Shown: positions 1 through 7,726 of the stretch, piece after piece
Layout of the letters: every line of letters starts with the position of its first letter
Position numbering within the stretch: position 1 is the stretch's first letter
Source: Bacteroidota bacterium
GTDB lineage: Bacteria > Bacteroidota > Bacteroidia > Chitinophagales > Saprospiraceae
DNA length: 62,753 nucleotides
Direction: 5' to 3'
Assembly (NCBI GenBank): GCA_018222965.1
Contig: JAAEZH010000032.1
Location: forward strand, 1-62,753
Notes under the pieces: model-generated
Databases searched by the model: none
Told to the model about the DNA's origin: nothing
The model's input: the letters and a program-made list of their open reading frames with translations, nothing else
Made by a program: the position numbers and the translations under genes

Positions 1-52
1 GTTGCCGACCCGTCAGGTTGCCGACCCGTCAGGTTGCCGACCCGTCAGGTTG
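1..52. repeat. 16-bp tandem repeat GTTGCCGACCCGTCAG, three copies
   Basis: Three exact head-to-tail copies of GTTGCCGACCCGTCAG followed by a partial GTTG. The array touches the window edge, so it may continue upstream. The same words recur in palindromes at 52878-52938, 53744-53790 and 55230-55260. There are no spacers between units, so this is not a CRISPR array. It ends about 60 bp before the first gene. Confidence 0.9.
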
Positions 53-115
53 AAAAAAAAATTTTAGAATGCGAGTTTGAGGAAATACCTTGTCTCCGAG
101 ACAAAGAATAAGTGT

Positions 116-484
116 ATGAAAGAGATGAGGAAATGTCTGCAATGCGAAGCTAAACTAAGAGGCCGCGCCGACCAAAAATTTTGCTCCACCCAATGTCGAA
201 GCACTTTTCACAATGGGAGAAATAAGGAGATGCTGAAATTTGTCCGCTCGGTGAATCAAACCTTGTGGCAAAATCGAAGAATTCTGGAAAAGTGCTGGAA
301 ATCCAATATGCAGCAATTGCATGTCAGCCAGCTGGAAAGGATGGGGTTTAAGTTTTCCCGCCTGACCGATCTGCTACAGGATGGGCTGCATTGTTGCTAT
401 GACTACGGCTTCCGTTTTGGGGAAGAAAACATGGTGGAAATTCAACCTTATAGGGAAAAGGACATCACTGACGAAGTTTGCTAA
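116..484 (+). CDS. small zinc-ribbon protein, function unknown
   Basis: A 122-residue basic protein. Near its N-terminus it has two Cys pairs, CLQC and CSTQC, about 17 residues apart, followed by RSTFHN. This pattern is typical of a small treble-clef or zinc-ribbon fold, so it probably binds one zinc. The rest is helical with no recognised domain. No signal peptide is visible, so it is probably cytoplasmic. An ATG at 116 (or 125) is preferred over the TTG further upstream because it sits just before the Cys motif. Its last 20 bases overlap the 3' end of the convergent gene at 465-794. Function is not assigned; RNA or DNA binding is only a guess. Confidence 0.65.
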   Translation: MKEMRKCLQCEAKLRGRADQKFCSTQCRSTFHNGRNKEMLKFVRSVNQTLWQNRRILEKCWKSNMQQLHVSQLERMGFKFSRLTDLLQDGLHCCYDYGFRFGEENMVEIQPYREKDITDEVC

Positions 485-794
485 CTTCCTGTTTGAGTTC
501 CCAAACCTGTTGCTGCAACTTTTTATTGTCAGCTTCGAGTTCATCTACACGTTTTTTGAAGTAGTCTAATTCGCGTTGTAGGGAAGCATCGTTGTTGCGG
601 TTTGGCGTCTGATTGGATGAGGTGTCGTCTACTTGTTCAACTCCTTCGTCCTGACCAAACCAGCTTTTGATGTTGGCAACACCATCTTCGCCATTGTACC
701 AGGCTGCTCCCAAATAAGCGAGCGGAACAACAATGATCATTACCAGCAGAAATCGGGTAAATCCTGTTACCCGTAATTTAGATCTTCGTGCCAT
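465..794 (-). CDS. single-pass membrane protein with C-terminal coiled coil
   Basis: 109 residues. A basic N-terminus (MARRSKLR) precedes one hydrophobic segment at about residues 13-31. An acidic, Asn/Gln/Ser-rich linker of about 35 residues follows, then a regular heptad coiled coil over the last 35 residues (DELEADNKKLQQQVWELKQE). The layout resembles small divisome or envelope coiled-coil proteins, but no family is recognised. The positive N-terminus suggests the coil faces the periplasm. The 3' end overlaps the zinc-ribbon gene on the other strand by 20 bp. Confidence 0.6.
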   Translation of the reverse strand: MARRSKLRVTGFTRFLLVMIIVVPLAYLGAAWYNGEDGVANIKSWFGQDEGVEQVDDTSSNQTPNRNNDASLQRELDYFKKRVDELEADNKKLQQQVWELKQEVSKLRQ

Positions 795-949
795 AAAACT
801 TTTGGATTATCTATTGGTTCTGATCAAAGATAGGCATGCTGCGACTTGTCAGCCAACTATTTCGACAAAAGCTTGCTTTGACAGGATGCCCGATCCATTT
901 GAATTGATATTTTTGTTTTCCACTAAGTACCGAGACTAAATCATTCCGG

Positions 950-2155
950 ATGGCCGAAGCTTATATATATGATGCTTTAAGAACTCCTCGAGGTAAAGGA
1001 AAATCTTCGGGTGCACTTTATGAAGTGCGGCCTGTTGACCTTCTGGCCCAAAGCCTGGATGCCTTGCGAATACGCAATAATCTGGACACCCCGGAAGTAG
1101 ACGACCTCCTGCTAGGTTGTGTAACCCCCATAAAAGGCCAGGGGTATAATGTAGCCAAAGCAGCCTTGCTTTACGCAGCCTGGGCCGATAGCGTGCCCGG
1201 GATGCAGATAAACCGGTATTGTGCTTCCGGACTGGAAGCCGTCAACCTCGCAGCGATGCAGATCCGGGCTGATTGGGGACAATTGTTGGTGGCGGGCGGA
1301 CTGGAATCAATGAGCCGCATTCCTATGGGAATGGATGGCGGGTCCCTGCTTTTTGATCCGGATGTAATTAATCGAACCGGATCTATTCCGCAAGGAATAG
1401 CAGCCGATCTGATAGCCTCATTGGAGGGCTTCGACCGGGAAATGCTGGACGAGGTGGCCTTCCGATCTCACCAAAGAGCAGCAATAGCCTGGCAAAAAGG
1501 CTATTTTAAACAATCAGTCGTTCCTGTTTATGACCAAAATGGCATCCTGATTCTCGACAAAGACGAGCACATCCGCCCGGATATCGACCTGGAAAGCCTG
1601 AGTAAACTACCCGCTGTGTTTAAAAAGCCCGGCGAACTGGGATACGATGATCTGGCATTATCCAAATATCCGGAGTTAGAATATGTACGACATGATCATA
1701 CTGCCGGAAATTCCTCTGGCATCGTGGATGGCGCAGGCTTGATACTCATCGGCAATGAAGCTGCCGGCAAAAAAAATAAATTGAAACCACGCGCTCGTAT
1801 AGTCGCCGCTGTTACGCTAAGCACAGAGCCTACTCTCATGCTGGGCGGACCCGTTCCCGCTGCTCAAAAGGCCCTTAAACAAGCAGGTCTAAAGAAAGAA
1901 GATATCGATTTGTGGGAAGTCAATGAAGCTTTTGCCTCGATCCCGCTTCAGTTTCAGAAAGCCCTGGATCTTGATCCGGAGGTGGTGAATGTAAACGGGG
2001 GTGCGATTGCTATGGGCCACCCTCTGGGCGCTACCGGGGCCATGTTGCTGGGTACCTTGCTGGATGAACTCGAGCGCCGGAAGAAAAAACGCGGACTGGT
2101 TTGTCTTTGCGCCGGAAGCGGGATTGGTATCGCCACTATTATTGAAAGGACTTGA
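950..2155 (+). CDS. acetyl-CoA C-acyltransferase (thiolase, FadA/FadI type)
   Basis: A full-length thiolase of 401 residues that cleaves 3-ketoacyl-CoA with CoA to give acetyl-CoA, the last step of beta-oxidation. The nucleophilic Cys is C91 in NRYCASG. The NEAF motif is at 325-328, GHPLG with His357 follows, and the C-terminal acid/base Cys is C387 in CAGSGIG. The start is supported by the standard N-terminal thiolase pattern (YIYDALRTPRG). The next gene, a FadJ-like multifunctional enzyme, begins 15 bp downstream, so the two are almost certainly co-transcribed and form an alpha/beta beta-oxidation complex. Whether it is closer to FadA or FadI cannot be settled by eye. Confidence 0.93.
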   Translation: MAEAYIYDALRTPRGKGKSSGALYEVRPVDLLAQSLDALRIRNNLDTPEVDDLLLGCVTPIKGQGYNVAKAALLYAAWADSVPGMQINRYCASGLEAVNLAAMQIRADWGQLLVAGGLESMSRIPMGMDGGSLLFDPDVINRTGSIPQGIAADLIASLEGFDREMLDEVAFRSHQRAAIAWQKGYFKQSVVPVYDQNGILILDKDEHIRPDIDLESLSKLPAVFKKPGELGYDDLALSKYPELEYVRHDHTAGNSSGIVDGAGLILIGNEAAGKKNKLKPRARIVAAVTLSTEPTLMLGGPVPAAQKALKQAGLKKEDIDLWEVNEAFASIPLQFQKALDLDPEVVNVNGGAIAMGHPLGATGAMLLGTLLDELERRKKKRGLVCLCAGSGIGIATIIERT

Positions 2156-2170
2156 AATTCAGGATAATTT

Positions 2171-4264
2171 ATGATCCGATATATTAAGGATACAGACAAC
2201 ATTGTTACGCTTACCCTCGACATGAAGGGGCGTTCCCAAAATATCCTCAATCACGAATTGAGCAAGGCCTTTCATCCGGTTATCGAACACCTGAAACAGG
2301 AGAAAAAACGAAAAGCACTTCGCGGGGTAATTATTACTTCAGCCAAAAAGAGCTTTCTCTACGGAGGAGACCTGGATTACCTCTACAACGCCGATAATCC
2401 GGAAGATATTTACGCTTTCGCGGAATCTGTAAAAGAGGTGTTCCGGGACCTGGAATTGCCCGGAGTACCGGTTGTGGCTGCAATAAACGGCTCTGCTTTG
2501 GGCATTGGCATCGAACTCGCTCTGGCTTGCCACCACCGCATCGTTTTAGATGATCCGGAAATCCGTTTGGGGCTTCCGGAAGTTGGCCTGGGGATTATGC
2601 CCGGTGGTGGGGGTGTGACCCGCCTCCTCTGGTTACTGGGGCTGGAGAATGCCTTCGAACTGCTCTCCAGAAGCAAAAGGATGAATCCGGCGACAGCCCT
2701 CCGGAAAGGATTGGTAGACGAACTGGCCCGCAATGAACGCGACATGATGGAAAAGGCCCGCAATTATTGCCTGTTGACTACCGAAGGTCGCCGCTTGTGG
2801 GACCGTCCGGAAGGATATATACCGGAAGGCAAAGCATTACAGACTGTAAGAAGCCTGGCCGCACAAACGTTTAAAAAATACCAGGGAAATTATCCGGCGC
2901 CGCTGGCCGTCCTAAATACGCTCGCCGAAGGGGCAAAGCTCCATTTTGATGCAGCCTTACGCATAGAAAGCCGCTATTTTACCAATCTACTCCAACGACC
3001 CGAAGCCAAAAACATGCTCAAAGCATTTTGGCTGGACCGAAAAGCCATTGCCGATGGAATTAGCCGTCCAAAAGGTTTTGGCAAGTTCCGTCCGAAAAGA
3101 GTTGGCATCATCGGTGCCGGCCAAATGGGATCTGGTATTGCACTCACCTGCCTGGAGAATGGTCTTTATGTCGTTCTAAAGGACGTCTCCAAACTGGTTG
3201 CCGAACGCGGGCGCGATTATGTGCGCAAAGCACTCGATAAACAAATTGCCCAGGCACAAATTGACACGCCCAAAAAGGAGAAGCTCCTCAAAAGGATTAC
3301 CACAACAGATGATCCCAATGATTTCCAGGAATGCGATTTGGTCATTGAGGCCGTATTTGAGAATGAAAACGTAAAAAAGAAGGTCACCAAAGAATCCGAA
3401 CAGTATTTAGATGAATATGCCTTCTTTGCTTCCAATACCATCTCCATTCCCATTACCCGACTTTCGGAGGCTTCTTCCCGTCCTGAAAACTACGTGGGAC
3501 TCCACTTTTTCAGACCGGTAGAAAAGGTGCCGCTGGTAGAGATCGTCAGAGGTAAAAATACATCTGACGAGACCATTGCCCGGGCCTACGACTTTGTAAA
3601 AGCCATTCGGAAAACGCCTATCGTAGTCAAAGACGATTGGGGATTCTTTGTGGCCAGGGTGCAAAACACCTATATCCTGGAAGGTGTTAGTCTGCTACAG
3701 GAAGGCGTACCTCCTGCTCTGATCGAAAATATTGGTCGTCAGGCGGGCATGCCCGTTGGTCCGTTAAAGCTGGCCGATGAGTTGTCTTTGAAACTGATAT
3801 TGAAATACGAGCAACAGTCTTCAGAACACTACGGCCCCAAATACATCCAACATCCCTCCGTTCCCTTACTGGAAAAAATGCTGAATGAATTAGAACGTCC
3901 CGGAGGCACAAATAAGCCCGGTTTTTATGAGACAGATGAAGCCGGAAACTGCCATTTGTGGGAAGGGTTGGCAGAACATTTTCCAGCCAAAAAGAAATAC
4001 CTGAAAGACAAAGAGGAGATCACAGAGCGATTCCTGTTCGCGCAAGCGCTGGAAGCTGTTTGGTGTTTGCAGGAAAATGTCATTTCCTCCGTGCCCGAAT
4101 CCAATTTAGGCAGCATCTACGGATGGGGATTCCCTTCCTTTCGGGGAGGAGTGATCCAGTACATAGATAGCTATGGCAAAGAGGCTTTCATTAAACGCTG
4201 CGGCGAACTGAAAGACAAATACGGCCCCCGATTTACCGTGCCGGGTAGATTGAAAAAGCTTTAA
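2171..4264 (+). CDS. FadJ-like enoyl-CoA hydratase / 3-hydroxyacyl-CoA dehydrogenase
   Basis: A 697-residue fused beta-oxidation enzyme. Residues 1-190 form a crotonase domain with the two expected catalytic glutamates, E115 (GIELALACHHR) and E137 (LPEVGLG). An NAD-binding Rossmann domain starts at about 310 with GIIGAGQMGSG (GxGxxG). The catalytic His is H445 in GLHFFRPVEKVPLVE, followed by a C-terminal dehydrogenase domain. The position after HFF is usually Asn or Ser and is Arg here, a mild oddity. It lies 15 bp after the thiolase, its partner. Its stop shares TTAA with the stop of the convergent gene at 4261-6543, so the genes overlap by 4 bp. No terminator is visible between them. Confidence 0.93.
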   Translation: MIRYIKDTDNIVTLTLDMKGRSQNILNHELSKAFHPVIEHLKQEKKRKALRGVIITSAKKSFLYGGDLDYLYNADNPEDIYAFAESVKEVFRDLELPGVPVVAAINGSALGIGIELALACHHRIVLDDPEIRLGLPEVGLGIMPGGGGVTRLLWLLGLENAFELLSRSKRMNPATALRKGLVDELARNERDMMEKARNYCLLTTEGRRLWDRPEGYIPEGKALQTVRSLAAQTFKKYQGNYPAPLAVLNTLAEGAKLHFDAALRIESRYFTNLLQRPEAKNMLKAFWLDRKAIADGISRPKGFGKFRPKRVGIIGAGQMGSGIALTCLENGLYVVLKDVSKLVAERGRDYVRKALDKQIAQAQIDTPKKEKLLKRITTTDDPNDFQECDLVIEAVFENENVKKKVTKESEQYLDEYAFFASNTISIPITRLSEASSRPENYVGLHFFRPVEKVPLVEIVRGKNTSDETIARAYDFVKAIRKTPIVVKDDWGFFVARVQNTYILEGVSLLQEGVPPALIENIGRQAGMPVGPLKLADELSLKLILKYEQQSSEHYGPKYIQHPSVPLLEKMLNELERPGGTNKPGFYETDEAGNCHLWEGLAEHFPAKKKYLKDKEEITERFLFAQALEAVWCLQENVISSVPESNLGSIYGWGFPSFRGGVIQYIDSYGKEAFIKRCGELKDKYGPRFTVPGRLKKL

Positions 4265-6543
4265 CGCAAAATTGTAACCGTCCCGCTGGCTTGAGCTTCT
4301 CGTGGAAGCTCATTCTCAATTACCGTATATTGGATGACCCAGGTATACACGCCTGAAGGCATGGCTTTGCCGCCAAGTGTTCCATCCCAGCCATCTGTAG
4401 GGTTGCTGCTGGTGTAGACCAGTCCGCCCCAGCGATCGAAGATTTGCATACTGTAGTTAGTGAGGCTACATTCGGCGAAAGCCCGAAACTCATCATTTAT
4501 CCCGTCAAAATTGGGTGAAAAGATGTTGGGGAAGTACACATCGCAAAACTCGCATTCAAACAGCTCAATCTGGTCTTTGATGTCCTCGCATTGATTGTAA
4601 ACGGAAACACTGTAAATGCCGGGTTCTTTGGCATTGAGAAAAGGCAGATTGCTGCCGTCGCTCCACAAATAACTGGCTACGCCATTGGTCGTGGCGTCCA
4701 GGAAAACTTGATTTTCGCAGAGATAAAGATCTTCTCCCAGGTCGTATTCGATGGGTGGAATAACCTCCACATTGATGTCCTCCTGAATGAGGCCGCAGGG
4801 GTCAACAATATTGACTTCATAAGTACCGGATTCGGTCACTTCATAATACGGATCGGTTGATCCATCCTGCCATTCGTATGTGGCACCGGTCAATTCCTGA
4901 CCAATAACCAGGGTGTCGTAATAACAAATCAGGGTGTCTGGCCCGAGGGCGTATGCCTGAACTTCTTTCACTTCGAGTTGAACCACAGCATCCACCGATT
5001 CGCAAAGGGTGCTGACGTTTACTTCATAAGTGCCTGCTTCCCAGACTTCGAGTATGGGACCAGTCCAGCCGGTGCTCCATAAATAATCCGCGTCTTCGTT
5101 GGAGGCATCCAATACAAGGGTGTCTCCGATACAGATCACCGGATCGACCGGCAAGTTGAGTTGGATAGCCGGAATAAAGTTTATAAAAATTTCATCCTCC
5201 GCCGTTCCGCAAACATTGGTAACCTCCACGCTGTACACCCCTTCATCGGTTGCATTATAGACGGGGTCGGTGCTGCCGTCCTGCCATAGGTATTCCGATA
5301 GGGGGAAAGTGGCATTCAAAGGAATGGAGCTTCCCTCACAAACGAAGGTGTCTAAACCGAGTTCTACCGTAGGCTCGTCGGTATAATCTACCTGAATTTC
5401 ATCCATCAATACCCCACAGCTGTTGCTGACTTCGACACTGTAAATACCGGCTGTACTAACCGTGAACGTAGAATCGGTGCTGCCATCCTGCCAGCTGTAA
5501 TCAGCTATCGGATTGGTGGCATCGAGGACAAGGGTTTCGCCCGGACAAAGTATGGTGTCGGGACCCAATTGCACTTCCAGTGCCAGGGCTTCATCGATAT
5601 TGAATGGAAAAGAATTGGCCAGTGCCGGATTGTCACAGAGGTCGAGTGCCTCCGAAGCCCCGTCTACCAGTAGATTGACCACATAATTGCCCAATTCAAA
5701 GAGCGGATCATCAAGGGTGAGGGTAAACTTCTTCTCAAAATCTCCACCTGCATCGCAACCCAGCGAGCTCAGTGTAAATCCCAGCGGACCGGAGGGACCG
5801 ATCACTTCAAAATTACTTGCATCAATAGTGCTGCACTGGATAAACTCACTAAAGGTGATAACGATTTCTGTTTCTCCGCAATCGTCGGGTACCTCCACCT
5901 CTGCTACGGAGGGGATCAGATTGTCAAAAACCGTTGCATCTCCTACTTCAAAATCAAGGGTGTAGCCATCATTTGAACCGGTCCAGTTGGATACCATCAA
6001 AACATAGGTATTCCCTTCCTGTACCTGGATGAGATCATTGTATTTGCTTTCGCCGAAATTGATATCCGGAGGTGAAAAATTACAGCCGGCACCCTGAATG
6101 TCATAGGGCGTATCACCGTTGGCGCCCGTTTCGCCGTGGCACCCACCTCCACCGGAGGCATTGCAACTTACCACCAGGCTTTGATCACTGAAAATATCGT
6201 CGCAACTGGCATTGGTGATATTAAACAAACACCAGTCGTAATCATCATTTAAATTATTAGGGGTGATCAAAAAACCAAAGGAGCCGTCCTGGTCTACCGT
6301 AAAAGTGTACCAGATCGAATTGAGTTCTCCGGCGGTACAACTAATGGCTGTATTGATCTCCGAACCGTAATTGCCATCACCAGACGGAGAAAGTTCCTCG
6401 CTGTAAATGCCCTGGCAAACGGGAATAGCTCCCAGGCAATCCTGTATCGTAGGGGTCTGTGCCTTCAGTGTTGGCTGAAAATAAAAGACACATACAAACA
6501 GCATTCCCAATAATGGGATTCGGTTTCTGAGGTAGTATGTCAT
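4261..6543 (-). CDS. secreted multi-repeat protein with T9SS type-B (gliding motility-associated) sorting domain
   Basis: 760 residues. An N-terminal signal peptide (cleavage near KAQ) is followed by a Cys-rich region at 30-200 that resembles the N-terminal domain of many CHU-type adhesins. A beta-sandwich follows at about 205-320. About four to five tandem repeats of roughly 85 residues span 325-665, each with LGPDT..C.G, WQDGSTD and G.Y.V.V.N.CG patterns. Residues 669-760 are a classic type-B C-terminal sorting domain (FPNIFSPNFDGINDEF, FDRWGGLVY, GWDGT, PSGVYTW). It should be exported by Sec, moved across the outer membrane by the type IX system and attached to or released from the surface. 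It probably acts as an adhesin or matrix protein. Confidence 0.9.
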   Translation of the reverse strand: MTYYLRNRIPLLGMLFVCVFYFQPTLKAQTPTIQDCLGAIPVCQGIYSEELSPSGDGNYGSEINTAISCTAGELNSIWYTFTVDQDGSFGFLITPNNLNDDYDWCLFNITNASCDDIFSDQSLVVSCNASGGGGCHGETGANGDTPYDIQGAGCNFSPPDINFGESKYNDLIQVQEGNTYVLMVSNWTGSNDGYTLDFEVGDATVFDNLIPSVAEVEVPDDCGETEIVITFSEFIQCSTIDASNFEVIGPSGPLGFTLSSLGCDAGGDFEKKFTLTLDDPLFELGNYVVNLLVDGASEALDLCDNPALANSFPFNIDEALALEVQLGPDTILCPGETLVLDATNPIADYSWQDGSTDSTFTVSTAGIYSVEVSNSCGVLMDEIQVDYTDEPTVELGLDTFVCEGSSIPLNATFPLSEYLWQDGSTDPVYNATDEGVYSVEVTNVCGTAEDEIFINFIPAIQLNLPVDPVICIGDTLVLDASNEDADYLWSTGWTGPILEVWEAGTYEVNVSTLCESVDAVVQLEVKEVQAYALGPDTLICYYDTLVIGQELTGATYEWQDGSTDPYYEVTESGTYEVNIVDPCGLIQEDINVEVIPPIEYDLGEDLYLCENQVFLDATTNGVASYLWSDGSNLPFLNAKEPGIYSVSVYNQCEDIKDQIELFECEFCDVYFPNIFSPNFDGINDEFRAFAECSLTNYSMQIFDRWGGLVYTSSNPTDGWDGTLGGKAMPSGVYTWVIQYTVIENELPREAQASGTVTILR

Positions 6544-6643
6544 AATTCCAATGGTTTTATTCCAATATACGGAAATACACAGATCGCAGTTTAGGAGAGT
6601 CTGTTTTTAAGGGCAAACTGTTTGATCTGTTACATTCCATTTA

Positions 6644-7660
6644 TTAATCCAGTCCCTGAAGGATGCCTTTCTCTACGGCCGGCAATCCACGCTCCATCCA
6701 TTGTGGTTGAGGCGCGTCTTTCAGATAGTAATCAAAAAATTGCGCCATACGTATGTTGAAGTCCTTTCTGTTTTGCAACTTGACTGGCCAGTGTGGCTCG
6801 TCGTTGTAATTCAGCATCCAGGCGGGCTTGTCTAGTCGTCGGAGTGCCACAAACCACTCGATGCCCTGATACCAGGGGACCGCACCGTCTTTGTCATTGT
6901 GGAGGATCAGTACCGGCGTATTGATCTTGTCGGTAAAAAACAAGGGCGAATTTTCCAGATACCGCAGCGGCTTATCCCAAAGGGTACCCCCAATGCGACT
7001 CTGCGTATGCTCATACTGAAACATTCGGCTCAAGCCGGATCCCCAGCGAATACCTCCATAAGCAGAAGTCATATTGACCACCGGTGCTCCGCTTTCCGCA
7101 CAACGGAAAATGTCTGTTTTTGTAATCAGGTAAGCAACCTGATAGCCGCCCCAGCTGTGGCCCTGGACTCCGATTCGCTCGGCATCAACAAAGCCTTCAT
7201 CTATCAGTGAGGTGACACCGGCAACCACCGAGTTGTAGGCACTTTCGCCCGGATAACCTTCGCGGTAGGGCACATCCGGATTAAAGATCAAATAACCCCG
7301 GCTGGCATAGAAGGAATAATTGATGGTGGACCGGCCGGGAAAAGGTGCCCGATGCCGGTGAAGACCGTCAGAACTTTTTTCGTAAAAGTTGACGATCATC
7401 GGGTATTTTTTGTTTGGATCGAAGTTTTCGGGTTTCACAAGCATGCCCTCCAGTTCGTTGCCATCCAAAGAGGTCCAGTTGTATAATTCTATGCTTCCCC
7501 AACTGTATTCCTCCTGCTGCGGATTGGCATTCGTAACTTTTTGGTGATCGGAAAAATCTTTGCCGCTGATGTGCAGATCCGGGAAGGTTTGAAAGTTTTC
7601 CAGGCTGAATACATAACGGTCCGCATCCCTTGCTTTTTGTGGTCTGCGGTCGGCATACAT
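6644..7660 (-). CDS. S9 (prolyl oligopeptidase) family peptidase, C-terminal catalytic half, cut off by an in-frame stop
   Basis: Holds the alpha/beta-hydrolase part of a prolyl-oligopeptidase-family enzyme. The nucleophile is Ser169 in GHSWGGY, the acid is Asp258 in NDKDGAVP, and the base is His290 in DEPHWP, all in the family order and spacing. The ATG at 7660 is only the first Met after a stop. Reading upstream in the same frame gives coding-like sequence (TDGFSWLDQKTG) back to a single TGA at 7724-7726, then the N-terminal half at 7724-9460. The joined product would be about 938 residues, normal for this family. The piece has no signal peptide of its own, so it is unlikely to work as an independent secreted enzyme. 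Confidence 0.75.
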   Translation of the reverse strand: MYADRRPQKARDADRYVFSLENFQTFPDLHISGKDFSDHQKVTNANPQQEEYSWGSIELYNWTSLDGNELEGMLVKPENFDPNKKYPMIVNFYEKSSDGLHRHRAPFPGRSTINYSFYASRGYLIFNPDVPYREGYPGESAYNSVVAGVTSLIDEGFVDAERIGVQGHSWGGYQVAYLITKTDIFRCAESGAPVVNMTSAYGGIRWGSGLSRMFQYEHTQSRIGGTLWDKPLRYLENSPLFFTDKINTPVLILHNDKDGAVPWYQGIEWFVALRRLDKPAWMLNYNDEPHWPVKLQNRKDFNIRMAQFFDYYLKDAPQPQWMERGLPAVEKGILQGLD

Positions 7661-7723
7661 TTGTCTGAAGCGATACTCCGTAATTTTGCCGGTTTTCTGG
7701 TCCAGCCAGGAGAATCCATCCGT

Positions 7724-7726
7724 TCA
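7724..7726 (-). other. in-frame TGA interrupting the S9 peptidase
   Basis: On the minus strand the codons run S-D-T-D-TGA-T-D-G-F-S-W, with no frame shift on either side. 7660 and 7724 are in the same phase: the 63 bases between the TGA and the next ATG are 21 sense codons. A single substitution from CGA (Arg) or TGG (Trp), or a sequencing error, would explain it. No second lesion was noticed in either half. Confidence 0.85.

Noticed and set aside
1-52. Possible CRISPR array at the window start
   Set aside because: The 16-bp units are directly adjacent with no spacers, and no cas gene is near.
908-915. TATTTTTG as a promoter for the thiolase gene
   Set aside because: It fits TAnnTTTG, but the nearest TTTG is 27 bases upstream, outside the usual 19-21 spacing, and the region is generally T-rich.
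7724-7726. Selenocysteine at the in-frame TGA of the S9 peptidase
   Set aside because: The position is outside the catalytic site, the family uses Ser, and no obvious stem-loop of the right kind follows the TGA. A mutation or sequencing error is simpler.
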